From positions 25,042 through 89,041 of the forward strand of contig JAOTXT010000008.1 of NCBI GenBank assembly GCA_029862205.1: a stretch of DNA of 64,000 nt, written 5' to 3'. This DNA is from Paracoccaceae bacterium (GTDB lineage: Bacteria > Pseudomonadota > Alphaproteobacteria > Rhodobacterales > Rhodobacteraceae). Positions 54,278-63,351 of the stretch are shown piece after piece. A program made the translations under genes and the position numbers. The stretch's first letter is position 1, and the number at the start of each line of letters is the position of its first letter. The notes under the pieces are model-generated. The model was not told the DNA's origin. It made no database searches and was given only the letters and a program-made list of their open reading frames with translations.

Positions 54278-55159
54278 CTAACGTGGGAGCTTTCTGTCAC
54301 CAATGGCACGTGCGATTTTCACCAAAGTTTGCACTAGGCGCGAGTTGCGGCGTTCCTTCAGATAGGCGATGCGGTAATTGGTGGTGATCTCCACATCCGA
54401 GATCTCCACCGTCTTGAGGCGCGGATGGGGCACGAACTCGAAATCCGCCACGGCGCCGATGCCCAACCCCTGTTCAACCGCCTTCCAGACCGCCTCGCGG
54501 CTGCCGATCTCGACGACGCGGTTGATCTGGACCTGGGCCTTCACCAGCGCCTGTTCGAACGCGAGGCGGGTGGTTGAACCTTCCTCGCGTAGGATGAAAT
54601 CCTCGTCCTGAAGCTCCGCGATCCGGATCGACTTGCGGTCGAACCAGCGGTGCTCGGCATTCACGAAGACGACCACCTGGTGATGGCTGTAGGGGGTCAT
54701 CTCGACCCTTGGATCGTCGTCGAAATGGGCGATCATCGCGACGTCCGCATCGTATTCGAGCAACCGCTGTAGGGTGAGTTGCGAATTGCCCAGCAGGACC
54801 GAGACCTTCACGTCCGGATGCTGGGTCTTGAGAGCCACCAGAACGTCGGTCGCATGAAACGGACCGACCGCCGCCAGCCGCAGATGGCCGGTTAGGCGGC
54901 CGGACTGGGCGCGCAGGTATTCGCGGGCCTCGGCCTCGTGCAAGGTCATCCGTTTGGTGATCTCGAAAAGTTCCGCGCCGGACTGGGTGAGCTGCACATG
55001 GCGCCCCAGGCGGGTGAAAAGCTCGACACCGTATTCCGCTTCGAGCGCGCGGACTTGGGTCGTGACGGTGGGCTGGCTGATGCGCAAAGCCTTCGCCGCG
55101 GCGGTGAAGCCGCCGAGTTCCGCCGCCGTGTGGAACGACCGCAATTGGCTCTTATTCAT
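54278..55159 (-). CDS. LysR family regulator, phosphonate/aminoethylphosphonate-associated type
   Basis: 293 aa. The N-terminal winged HTH is QLRSFHTAAELGGFTAAAKALRISQPTVTTQVRALEAEYG, and the LysR effector domain covers residues about 90-290. Neighbouring genes (an iron alcohol dehydrogenase of the phosphonate-associated kind, and phnDCEE) point to the LysR group tied to 2-aminoethylphosphonate use. It is divergent from the target operon; a TCAAA-N7-TTTGA dyad lies 23 bp upstream of its start. Confidence 0.88.
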   Translation of the reverse strand: MNKSQLRSFHTAAELGGFTAAAKALRISQPTVTTQVRALEAEYGVELFTRLGRHVQLTQSGAELFEITKRMTLHEAEAREYLRAQSGRLTGHLRLAAVGPFHATDVLVALKTQHPDVKVSVLLGNSQLTLQRLLEYDADVAMIAHFDDDPRVEMTPYSHHQVVVFVNAEHRWFDRKSIRIAELQDEDFILREEGSTTRLAFEQALVKAQVQINRVVEIGSREAVWKAVEQGLGIGAVADFEFVPHPRLKTVEISDVEITTNYRIAYLKERRNSRLVQTLVKIARAIGDRKLPR

Positions 55160-55181
55160 AGTTTTTACCAGCCTTAGTTAT

Positions 55182-55198
55182 TCAAAATATATATTTGA
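55182..55198. promoter_or_regulatory. LysR-type dyad TCAAA-ATATATA-TTTGA
   Basis: A perfect 5-bp inverted repeat with an AT-only centre, in the 86-bp gap between divergent lysR and the iron alcohol dehydrogenase. It contains the T-N11-A core expected for LysR operators and is the only such site in the gap. Confidence 0.65.
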
Positions 55199-55245
55199 TC
55201 AATTCATCTTGCCATCCTAGCGTGATCGGTCAATGGGAGGCGCCA

Positions 55246-56397
55246 TTGGCTTGGCGATATCACAATCCAGTACGGATCGAGTTTGGTGCGGGGGCGTTCG
55301 CTGGCCTCCCCGATCTGATCGGCGACCGGCGCTATGGGGTCGTCACCTATGGCGAACCCATCTTCCAAGCACTGACCGAACGGCTATGCACGCTTGCTGG
55401 GCCACCCTCGATGGTCATCGAGGATGTGGCGGCCAATCCCGACTTTCAGGAGCTTGGGCAGCAGACCGCGCGGATGGCCGGGGGTAAGCAACCGCAAGTC
55501 TGGATCGCGCTTGGCGGCGGCTCGGCCATCGACAGCACCAAGGTCTTCGCCGCGGCCAATGGCGATTTCGGCCTGGTCCGGCGGTATCTGGAGACCGGCG
55601 AGGGGGCGGATGCTCTCTTGGCAACGCCGATCATCGCGGTTCCGACGACGGCGGGGACCGGATCCGAGGTCACCTGCTGGGCGACGGTTTGGGACAGGGC
55701 GAGCGGTCGCAAATTCTCCCTGGCGCGGCCCGAGCTCTATCCGGAATGGGCGGTGGTCGATCCCGAACTGATGGTCGGCAAGCCCCGCGATCTGACCGTC
55801 AGCACCGGTCTCGATGCGCTGTCCCACGCGCTTGAGAGTATTTGGAACGTGAACGCCAATCCGGTCTCGGCCAGCCATGCAGTGATGGCGGCGCGCGAGG
55901 CGATGTCAGTGCTGCCGGCGCTTGCCGGTGATCTAGGCAATCTGGATCTGCGCGCGCGCATGGCCTTCGCGGCGCTCTCGGCCGGGCTGGCATTCTCGAA
56001 CACCAAGACCGCGATCGCGCATTCGCTGTCCTACCCGATCACGCTGCGCCACGGCGCGCCCCATGGGATTGCCTGCTCGTTCACCCTGCCCCTGGTCGTC
56101 GATTCTGTGCGTGGGATCGGCGATTTCCGCGGCGCGGCCCTTAGCCGGGTCTTCGACGGCGACCTCGACGGCGCCTCGGACCGGTTGACCGCGTTGTTGG
56201 CGGGGCTCGGCGTCCCGACAAGCCCAGCGGCCTATGGTGTCGGACGCCAGGAATGGTCCGAGATCGTGACGGACGCGCTGGAGGGCGAGCGCGGCAAGAA
56301 CTTCATCGGCGACAAGGCACGCTTTATCGAGACCGCGAATGCATGGGCGAATGAGATCCGTGACGGATCAGAACAAGAGGCGATCGGGCTTTCGTGA
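55246..56397 (+). CDS. Phosphonate metabolism-associated iron-containing alcohol dehydrogenase
   Basis: 383 aa from TTG 55246 (GGGAGG upstream; start MAWRYHNPVRIEFGAGAF). The track's TTG 55195 adds 17 unlikely residues. NAD-binding ALGGGSAIDSTK and metal ligands in HALESIWN, AIAHSLSYPITLRHGAPHG support the family. Members in phosphonate loci are thought to act on phosphonate-derived aldehydes or alcohols. It leads phnDCEE transcription, 26 bp before the binding protein. Confidence 0.85.
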   Translation: MAWRYHNPVRIEFGAGAFAGLPDLIGDRRYGVVTYGEPIFQALTERLCTLAGPPSMVIEDVAANPDFQELGQQTARMAGGKQPQVWIALGGGSAIDSTKVFAAANGDFGLVRRYLETGEGADALLATPIIAVPTTAGTGSEVTCWATVWDRASGRKFSLARPELYPEWAVVDPELMVGKPRDLTVSTGLDALSHALESIWNVNANPVSASHAVMAAREAMSVLPALAGDLGNLDLRARMAFAALSAGLAFSNTKTAIAHSLSYPITLRHGAPHGIACSFTLPLVVDSVRGIGDFRGAALSRVFDGDLDGASDRLTALLAGLGVPTSPAAYGVGRQEWSEIVTDALEGERGKNFIGDKARFIETANAWANEIRDGSEQEAIGLS

Positions 56398-56423
56398 AAC
56401 ACGGCAAACGGGAGGATATCAAT

Positions 56424-57344
56424 ATGCCTGCGAGAGAAGTAGCACATGGAATGGGCCGGACACTGACCGCCGCCGCCGCGGCGGCTCTGCTCTTGGGCTC
56501 GGCGGCCTGGGCTCAGGAATGCGAAAACCCGGACACGCTGACCTTCGCGATGATCCCGACCGAGGAGACGGTGGCCGAGCTGGAACTCTACAAACCGGTC
56601 ACCGACCGGATGGCGGCCGAGACGGGTAAGAAGATCGAGTTCTTCATGCCCACTTCCTATGCTTCGGTGGTCGAGGGGATGCTGGGCAAATTCGTCGACG
56701 TGGCGGTGCTGGGCCCCTACAGCTATGTCATCGCCAACGAGAAGGACGACAGCATTGAGGTCTTTGCCACCTACGCCAAGCGTGCCGGTCACCTGCAACA
56801 GGAAGGCCCGGGCTATGCGGCCGCCCTGGTGACCAAGAAGGGCACGAAATTCACTGATATCGACTCGCTGAAGGGCTCGGTTCTGGGTCTGGTCGATCCC
56901 GGCAGCACCTCCGGCAACCTGTTCCCGCGGGTGGTATTCTCGAAGAACGTGGGCGGTGATCTGGACGCCTATTTCGCCAAGGTCGTCTATACGGGCAGCC
57001 ACGAGCTCTCGACCGTCGCGGTCCATAACGGCAAGGTCGATGCTGCTTTCGTCGCAACCCACCGGTTTGACAACGTGGTCAACAAGGGCGAGGTCGCGCT
57101 GGCGGACTTCAACGTGCTCTGGACGTCGCCGCCGATCCCGCAGGATCCCTTCGTCTATCGCAACACGCTGTGCGACGATCTGAAGGCGAGCATCCGCAGC
57201 ACCTTCCTTGGCCTTTCGATGGACAATGAAGGCGAGGCGGCGTTCCTGAACAACGTGAAGTCGAACCGGTTCGTGGCGGTCTCGTCGGCTGATTACGACG
57301 TGATCCGCGACCTGAAGAAGGCCAAGGACGCAAAGAAGAACTGA
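56424..57344 (+). CDS. phnD: Phosphonate/phosphite ABC transporter binding protein PhnD (second system)
   Basis: 306 aa from ATG 56424 (GGGAGG upstream). It has a signal peptide (TLTAAAAAALLLGSAAWA) and the PhnD-like pattern LTFAMIPTEETVAELELYKPVTDRMAAETGKKIEFF, then FVDVAVLGPYSYVIAN and LVDPGSTSGNLFPRVVF. It differs from the first PhnD in the N-terminal region and pocket segment, so it probably binds a different organophosphonate. Confidence 0.9.
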   Translation: MPAREVAHGMGRTLTAAAAAALLLGSAAWAQECENPDTLTFAMIPTEETVAELELYKPVTDRMAAETGKKIEFFMPTSYASVVEGMLGKFVDVAVLGPYSYVIANEKDDSIEVFATYAKRAGHLQQEGPGYAAALVTKKGTKFTDIDSLKGSVLGLVDPGSTSGNLFPRVVFSKNVGGDLDAYFAKVVYTGSHELSTVAVHNGKVDAAFVATHRFDNVVNKGEVALADFNVLWTSPPIPQDPFVYRNTLCDDLKASIRSTFLGLSMDNEGEAAFLNNVKSNRFVAVSSADYDVIRDLKKAKDAKKN

Positions 57345-57419
57345 GCGGCCTAGTCTGCTTTTCTCGAACGTGGCGAGGCGGCCCCGGCCGCCTCGTCCCA
57401 GCCGCACCATGGGGTGGTC

Positions 57420-58172
57420 ATGCCAATCCTCACCGTCAGGGATTTGCGGGTCCGTTACTCGGCCTCCGGCCCGGAGATCCTGAAAGGGGTCAGCTTCGAT
57501 GTGGCCGAGGAGGATTTCTTCGCCATCATCGGGCCGAGCGGCGCCGGCAAATCAACCCTGATCCGCTGCATCAACCGCCTCGTCGAGCCCACTTCGGGCG
57601 AGATCGTGCTTTATGGCGAAAACATCCTCGGTCTCGGCACCCGCGATCTGCGTCGGGTGCGGCGCGGGATCGGTATGATCTTCCAGGAGTTCAACCTGGT
57701 CGACCGTATGTCGGTGATGGATAATGTGCTCTCGGGCCGGCTCGGCTATGTGGGCAACATGACCGCGCTGCTACGACTGTTCTCGAAGGCGGATGTATCT
57801 CGCGCGCTCACCGTTCTGGACAGGGTCGGCCTCTCCGACCATGTGGACAAGCGCGCCGATGAACTCTCGGGCGGGCAGCGCCAGCGGGTCGGGATCGCGC
57901 GCGCGCTGATGCAGGACCCGAAGCTGCTGCTGCTGGACGAACCCACATCCAGCCTGGACCCGAAGATCGCTCGCGAGATCCTGGGCATGATCAAAGAGAT
58001 CGCGCGGGAATTTGGCGTGCCGGTCCTCTGCAACATCCACGACGTGCAACTCGCCATGGAGTTCTGCAACAAAATCATTGGGCTCCAGGACGGGGTGAAG
58101 ATGTTCGACGGGCCGACCGAGACCATGAACAAGGAACGGCTCGACGAGATCTACGCCATGGAAGTGCTCTGA
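57420..58172 (+). CDS. phnC: Phosphonate ABC transporter ATPase PhnC (second system)
   Basis: 250 aa. Walker A is [17 protein letters not shown], the signature is [15 protein letters not shown] and Walker B is LLLLDEPTSSLDP. ATG 57420 is preferred to GTG 57414. The stop overlaps the first permease ATG (TGATG). It lacks the acidic C-terminal tail of the copy at 26669. Confidence 0.93.
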   Translation: MPILTVRDLRVRYSASGPEILKGVSFDVAEEDFFAIIGPSGAGKSTLIRCINRLVEPTSGEIVLYGENILGLGTRDLRRVRRGIGMIFQEFNLVDRMSVMDNVLSGRLGYVGNMTALLRLFSKADVSRALTVLDRVGLSDHVDKRADELSGGQRQRVGIARALMQDPKLLLLDEPTSSLDPKIAREILGMIKEIAREFGVPVLCNIHDVQLAMEFCNKIIGLQDGVKMFDGPTETMNKERLDEIYAMEVL

Positions 58173-58987
58173 TGACGGCAGCCGCCTCAGCCTCGCTTGA
58201 CCGCTACATGGCGGCGCGCGGCCGCAACCGCCGGCGCCGCTGGCTGATCTACCTGGCCATGGCGGTGGCCGCGATCTGGTGCCTGAACGACACCGTGGTG
58301 GCGGACACGGATTGGGAGCGGATCGGCTCGCTCGGCGCGATCCTCTCGGCGGTGGGCGAGTTCATCGGCATCGACTGGGGGCTGGTGCCCAATCTCTGGC
58401 AGCCGGCGCTCGAGACCATCATGGTGGCTACGCTCGGCACGCTGTTGGGTGTCATCACCTGCATCCCAGCGATCTGGTTTGGGGCGATGAACATCACCCC
58501 ATATGCGCCCGTCACCTACCCGCTGGCCCGCCTGATGATGACACTCAGCCGCTCGATCCACGAGATCGTCTGGGCGCTCTTTTTCGTCGCCGCCGTGGGG
58601 CTGGGTGCCCTGGCCGGCGTTCTGGCTATCGCTGTCCGCTCGGTCGGATTCATCGCCAAGATGTCGGCCGAGGCGATCGAGGACTTAGACCCGAAACCGG
58701 TTGAGGCGATCCGGGCGGTCGGCGGCAACGACTTCCAGGTTTTCCTCTATGCGATCCTGCCCCAGGTCCTGCCCGCGATGATCTCGGTGATCATCTTCGA
58801 ATGGGAGATCAATATCCGCCGCTCGTCGATCCTGGGCCTAGTGGGGGCAGGTGGCCTGGGGCTGGTCTTCTTTCGCCAGCTCAATACCTTCAACCATCCA
58901 GGCGTCACCACGGTCATCGCGGCGATCCTGGTCCTGGTGCTCCTCGGCGAGATCGTGTCGCATTATGTGCGCAAGGCGGTGATCTGA
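58172..58987 (+). CDS. phnE: Phosphonate ABC transporter permease PhnE (second system, first permease)
   Basis: 271 aa with about six helices. The EAA loop is AIEDLDPKPVEAIRAVGGNDFQVFLYAILPQVLP, and EINIRRSSILGLVGAGGLGLVFF is near the end. ATG overlaps the phnC stop; its own stop overlaps the second permease ATG (TGATG). Confidence 0.93.
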   Translation: MTAAASASLDRYMAARGRNRRRRWLIYLAMAVAAIWCLNDTVVADTDWERIGSLGAILSAVGEFIGIDWGLVPNLWQPALETIMVATLGTLLGVITCIPAIWFGAMNITPYAPVTYPLARLMMTLSRSIHEIVWALFFVAAVGLGALAGVLAIAVRSVGFIAKMSAEAIEDLDPKPVEAIRAVGGNDFQVFLYAILPQVLPAMISVIIFEWEINIRRSSILGLVGAGGLGLVFFRQLNTFNHPGVTTVIAAILVLVLLGEIVSHYVRKAVI

Positions 58988-59823
58988 TGACGGTCAGTCA
59001 GTCCATCGCGGGCGCGCCCGTGCGCGAATGGAGCCGTATCAAGTATCCCCAGTCGCTCTACCGCTGGGGCGGGATCATGCTGGCCTTGATGTTTCTCGGC
59101 TATTCAATCGCCTATCTGAACATCCCGCTGGAACGTTTCATCGGCATGTTCGGCCGGGTCGGCACACTGATCACCGACCGCTACTACCCGCCGGACATCG
59201 AATACGTGCTGGACAAGGGTTATCTGGCAACGGTCTTAGACACAATCCGGATGGCCTATTTGGGGGCGCTCTTCGGGATGTTGATGGCCCTGCCGCTCGG
59301 CTGGTTTGGGGCCTATAACGTGACACCCAGCCGACGCTTCCTCTATCCGGTGGCGCGTTTCCTGACCATGGGAACCCGCGCGGTGCACGAGACGATCTGG
59401 GCGATCCTGTTTGTCACGATCCTCGGCTTCGGGATGATGGCAGGCGTTCTGGCGCTGACCATGTTCTGCATTGGGTTTGCTGGCAAGCTCTTCTCAGAAG
59501 AAGTTGAGGGGATCAATATGGGTCCAGTCGAGGCGATCCGCGCCACCGGCGCCAGCCAGCTCAGTGTCATGGTCTACGGAGTCTTCCCCCAGGTCCGCGT
59601 GGCCTTCACCGGGATCGCGATCTATACCTGGGATGTGGCCTTCCGTGCCGCGACCGTAGTCGGGTTCTTCGGCGCGGGTGGCATGGGATGGTATCTGAAG
59701 CGCAACGTCCTGCAGATCGAGACCAATCGGGTGGCGGCGATCCTGCTATCGATCATCGTCCTGGTTCTCGTCTCCGAGGGAATCTCGGCCTGGGCCCGGG
59801 CACGGGTCGCCAGAGCCAAGTGA
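58987..59823 (+). CDS. phnE: Phosphonate ABC transporter permease PhnE (second system, second permease)
   Basis: 278 aa with about six helices. The EAA-like loop is EVEGINMGPVEAIRATGASQLSVMVYGVFPQVR. It pairs with the preceding permease. It closes the operon; no phnW, phnX, phnA or C-P lyase gene follows before the repeat-filled gap. Confidence 0.92.
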   Translation: MTVSQSIAGAPVREWSRIKYPQSLYRWGGIMLALMFLGYSIAYLNIPLERFIGMFGRVGTLITDRYYPPDIEYVLDKGYLATVLDTIRMAYLGALFGMLMALPLGWFGAYNVTPSRRFLYPVARFLTMGTRAVHETIWAILFVTILGFGMMAGVLALTMFCIGFAGKLFSEEVEGINMGPVEAIRATGASQLSVMVYGVFPQVRVAFTGIAIYTWDVAFRAATVVGFFGAGGMGWYLKRNVLQIETNRVAAILLSIIVLVLVSEGISAWARARVARAK

Positions 59824-60651
59824 GATTAACCTGGTAAGTGCAGATCAGGGTCGGTGAAGCTGAACGGGTCTTAGTTTCTATCCGAATTGCGCATGAGCGA
59901 CTGGTTTCCATTGACCGACGCCTTTGATCTATGTCGCCAATTGGCACTTCCTTGACGTAGCCCCAACGGCAACATCCGGGATTGAACCGGACATTTGAAA
60001 TTTTGCTCAAACGGCAGGTTTGTCTGCGCCAACCAGACTTTGACGGTTCAGAAACGTGTGCGCTTGCAGCGAATGTCTGCTTTTCAGGTGATGCGCGGCA
60101 GCATCCAGGTGGTCCACCAAGGTCGGCTTTGGGCCGGGACTGACGCTCGCGCTCGGTGCAAATTAGGCCGATGGTGCTTCGCGCCAGATGTCGGCTCGGA
60201 GCCCAATCTATCGGATGCTGCGGCGCGTTCGAACGGCAGGAATGCAGAGAAACCCGGACGCTCTGAAAGTTTGCTCTGTGCGTATTCGTGACCCAACCCA
60301 GACATTGGATGAGATTGTTGGGTTGTTCTAGGCATCGTATCGAAGTGATCCAGGTCGGAGGCACACGGTGTGCCGATCGGGGCGCCGCCCCTGACGAAGA
60401 ATTATCTGCGTTGCCGCTCGAAATTACGCGTACAAGCCGGTCTCGCTTTCTCTGTTGCTTTCCAGCGCAGCGGTTGAGCGCCGGCGTCGGTGTGTAACCA
60501 AGCGGTCCTACGACCGCTATAGTTGCAAATTCCTAAAAATTATCTTTTCGAATGGATCATTAGAAAGATTAATTCATGTGAAGGGTTTTCTTGTTGAACG
60601 CACCGCAAAACGGTTTTGCAGCAAATTGCGTGAGAGTTTGGAGGCTGGGGT
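59824..60651. repeat. Non-coding tract with intergenic repeat copy B and a short palindrome
   Basis: No protein-like ORF. The part at about 60060-60300 is a diverged copy of the repeat at 54081-54240: GCAGCGAATGTCTGCTTTT, CCAATCTATCGGATGCTGC and CTCTGTGCGTATTCGTGACC. A perfect AGCGGTC-CTAC-GACCGCT palindrome is at 60501-60518, upstream of the pilus locus. The AT-rich stretch at 60530-60640 may carry the promoter for the 128-aa gene. Confidence 0.6.
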
Positions 60652-61038
60652 ATGTTCCACGATGTGACGCTTGCAAAACAACAGCGCGAAGAGCTGCTCG
60701 GCAATATCGAGGAGATCGAAACTCTTCTTCTCGCCGACGCGTTTACCAAGGACCTGCGCACAAAATCAGTGTCCGAACTGGCCGCTAAGTGGCTTCCCGG
60801 ATACGAGGAACTGTCCGACGCGACCCTATTCTGTCTGCCGCAATCGAAGGACGCCTCCCTCCGTGAGGCCACGCGGCGGCTCTATAAGGATTGGATGTCG
60901 GATGTCGTTGAAGACCAACGCACGGTCGTGGAGCGCATGACAAAACGTGCTGGAGAACTGGCGGCGATCGGGAAGTCTCAATCGTTGTTCCGCGGTGCAT
61001 TCCTCCACAAGCTCGACGTGGAGGTTTCCGCGGCCTGA
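60652..61038 (+). CDS. Unknown protein upstream of the Tad pilus genes
   Basis: 128 aa, helical and charged, no signal peptide. Its N-terminal part (VTLAKQQREELLGNIEEIETLLLADAF) looks coiled-coil. No family recognised. It is followed by 80 bp and a TadE-like gene on the same strand, so it may belong to the pilus operon. Confidence 0.6.
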   Translation: MFHDVTLAKQQREELLGNIEEIETLLLADAFTKDLRTKSVSELAAKWLPGYEELSDATLFCLPQSKDASLREATRRLYKDWMSDVVEDQRTVVERMTKRAGELAAIGKSQSLFRGAFLHKLDVEVSAA

Positions 61039-61118
61039 GGCGCGTAGACGCTGCACAAGATCATCCACGAATGTCTGCTGGGATCCCCAGCGATCTGTTG
61101 AGTAAGAGGTCTGTCATC

Positions 61119-61565
61119 ATGATCCATGAGTGTTACAGAAGCGAGGCCGAGCTTTACCGTAATGACAGAGCCGCGCCTGGGATCTCCGGCTTCTTGCGCG
61201 ATGAAACCGGGGCCGCCTCGATCGAATTTGTCCTTTGGGTGCCGGTCTTCGCGTTCTTGCTCGTCGCGGTCATCGACGCGACGGTTCTCTACCTGCAACA
61301 CACGGAGATGTGGAACGTCTCGCGCGATGTGGCGCGCCGGGTTGCTATTGGCGACATGGCCGAGAGCGATGTCGTGCAGGTCGTCCAGAACGAGATGTAT
61401 CTCTACAGCAAAGCGTATACGGTCGCGACGTCGCAGCCAACAGATCCCGATGTGCAAATCGCGATCCAGACCACGGTCGCCGAGGCCAGTGTTTTCGGGA
61501 TCTTCCAGGCTGTGATGGACGAAAAACTGACCGCTGTGGTCACCATGCGCCGCGAACCGATCTGA
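61119..61565 (+). CDS. TadE-like pseudopilin
   Basis: 148 aa. The N-terminal region GFLRDETGAASIEFVLWVPVFAFLLVAVIDATVLYLQHTEMWNVSRDVARRVA has the TadE pattern: GAASIEF followed by a hydrophobic helix, with the conserved Glu. It would be a prepilin processed by TadV. ATG 61119 is chosen; ATG 61071 is possible. Confidence 0.85.
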   Translation: MIHECYRSEAELYRNDRAAPGISGFLRDETGAASIEFVLWVPVFAFLLVAVIDATVLYLQHTEMWNVSRDVARRVAIGDMAESDVVQVVQNEMYLYSKAYTVATSQPTDPDVQIAIQTTVAEASVFGIFQAVMDEKLTAVVTMRREPI

Positions 61566-61580
61566 TCACGGGGTTTGCAA

Positions 61581-61754
61581 ATGCCAGATGTCATCCAACA
61601 AGCAAGTGAGTATCGCACGCGGCTCAAGAGCCAGATTGCTGAGCTTGACTGGTTCTTGCAAACCGCAGCGGAGATGTTGAGCGATGAGCTCGCAACCAGG
61701 TCTCCAAATGGGGTAGCCGATCAAGTGATCGCCGATGATCATCGAGAGATCTAA
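61581..61754 (+). CDS. Small ORF (57 aa) between tadE-like and tadG-like genes
   Basis: It is too short for the ORF track. It starts at ATG 61581 and ends at TAA 61752-61754: MPDVIQQASEYRTRLK and a C-terminus ending DQVIADDHREI. It is charged and helical, with a weak ribosome site. It lies 15 bp after the tadE-like stop on the same strand. Confidence 0.45.
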   Translation: MPDVIQQASEYRTRLKSQIAELDWFLQTAAEMLSDELATRSPNGVADQVIADDHREI

Positions 61755-61856
61755 CCAGCGATCGGGGCACCCGAGTTAATTAGCTTGACAGGACCGGCGC
61801 GATCGGCGCGCCACAATCCTGATCGGGAAGGTAGTGGAAGAGTGAGGGCCTACGAC

Positions 61857-63185
61857 ATGACCATCCGGGGAATTCAAGAGTTCATTTCGTGCGAGCAGGG
61901 CGGCGGCACGGTCATGGGCCTTTTTTGGTTCATTCTTTTCGTCGGGTTTGGGGGTCTCGCAGTCGATATCACCAATGGCTTCCGGCACAAGACCATGCTG
62001 CAGGCCTCCGCAGACTCAGCTGCGCTCGCCTCCGTCATTGACCTCCCGGACGAAAGCGCCGCGGTTACAACCGCAATTGTGTTCTCCAAAGACAACATGC
62101 CCACGCAGGAATATGGCAACATTCTAAACGCGGGAGATGTCGAAACCGGCCTTTGGGATGATTCCACCCGCACCTTCAGCACGTCGGGATTCCCGGCCGG
62201 GACGATTTTGAATGCCGTTCGCGTGACCGTGGATCAGTCCGTTGCCAATAACAATGCAGTGACCACCAACTTCCTTCGTATGATCGGGCTCTGGTCATGG
62301 GACGTCCGAGCGCAGGCGGTGGCGCAAGCGTTCAATCCAATGTGTCTGCGGGGCGGCCTGACAGCGCGCCAGAAGGTCCAGATCACCTCGAACAATGGTT
62401 TCGTCAAGGAGATCTGCGTTCATGGTCAGCAGGGCGTCGAGATGAACAACAACAACTATTTCGAGCCAGGTACCGAAGTCAGCATGCCGGATTTGAGCGA
62501 CCTCACTACCCCCGCAAGTGGCATGGGGAGCAATCCGGGGCTGCAGGAGGCGCTGACCGAGATCAATAAGGAGCCGCGACTTGTCAATCAGGTCGATCAG
62601 ATCATGGCGGACTTCCTCGACCCGTCGTCTGGTCTGCATCCGAGCTACATCGACACAAGTCAGCCGGTGATTGAGGTTAACCAGGGGTTCCAGCTTGATC
62701 TCGTTGAGCCCGGCCGTGTCTACCATGTGACGTGCCCGCCAAACGTGCTCGCCAAGATCCCGGCGGGTGCGGTTATCAACCAGGTGGTGATCATCACTGA
62801 CTGCGGGCTGCAGATCGGAGCAGGCGCTTTGGTGACCGATTCAGTTCTTGGTTCGCGCTCGGGCGGTGGCAATGCGGGCCCGAATAAAGCGATCATTCAG
62901 GTTCCGGCGGGTGCGCAATTGGGGCTCGCTGACAACTGTGCGCCGGGTGGAGGTGTCCAGCTGTTCTCAAACGCCACCATGCAGTTCGCATCCAGCACCG
63001 GCATCGATGGTGTGCAAATGGTGGCCGCTGGCGACATCGAACTTGGCGCGCTGGCGACGGGGATCAACGGGATCTCGGCCCAGGCAGGCGGCAACATTTC
63101 GATGACCGCCAACAACGAGTTTGGTCTCTGCCAGGGCGGTGTGCCGATGCTGCGGCGCTACTTCTACTGGCGGCTTGTGCAGTGA
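61857..63185 (+). CDS. TadG-like pilus assembly protein, with a beta-helix-like C-terminal domain
   Basis: 442 aa from ATG 61857 (GAGGG upstream). The N-terminal helix GLFWFILFVGFGGLAVDITNGFRHKTMLQASADSAALASV is the TadG/TadE-like pattern. A long acidic extracytoplasmic region follows. Its last 200 residues, rich in short beta repeats (VVIITDCGLQIGAGALVTDSVLG), look like a right-handed beta helix, not the von Willebrand domain of classic TadG. Confidence 0.8.
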   Translation: MTIRGIQEFISCEQGGGTVMGLFWFILFVGFGGLAVDITNGFRHKTMLQASADSAALASVIDLPDESAAVTTAIVFSKDNMPTQEYGNILNAGDVETGLWDDSTRTFSTSGFPAGTILNAVRVTVDQSVANNNAVTTNFLRMIGLWSWDVRAQAVAQAFNPMCLRGGLTARQKVQITSNNGFVKEICVHGQQGVEMNNNNYFEPGTEVSMPDLSDLTTPASGMGSNPGLQEALTEINKEPRLVNQVDQIMADFLDPSSGLHPSYIDTSQPVIEVNQGFQLDLVEPGRVYHVTCPPNVLAKIPAGAVINQVVIITDCGLQIGAGALVTDSVLGSRSGGGNAGPNKAIIQVPAGAQLGLADNCAPGGGVQLFSNATMQFASSTGIDGVQMVAAGDIELGALATGINGISAQAGGNISMTANNEFGLCQGGVPMLRRYFYWRLVQ

Positions 63186-63240
63186 CTCTAATCGAACGGC
63201 CAGCTAGTCACGGTCCGCAGAAGAAAGATCGAGGACAGAC

Positions 63241-63351
63241 ATGAGCTTCGACTTTTCCCTGGGTGTGATGGTCGGCGTGCTCTTGGGCGTTCTGATCGCG
63301 TATCTGAGGTTTCGGACAATCGAGCGCGGTGGCCGCGAGGACAAAGATTAA
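63241..63351 (+). CDS. Small single-helix membrane protein (36 aa) in Tad locus
   Basis: It is too short for the ORF track. MSFDFSLGVMVGVLLGVLIAYLRF has one membrane helix, followed by a charged tail (RTIERGGREDKD). A good ribosome site (GAGGA) precedes ATG 63241. It lies 55 bp after the tadG-like stop, so it is probably expressed with it. Confidence 0.6.
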   Translation: MSFDFSLGVMVGVLLGVLIAYLRFRTIERGGREDKD

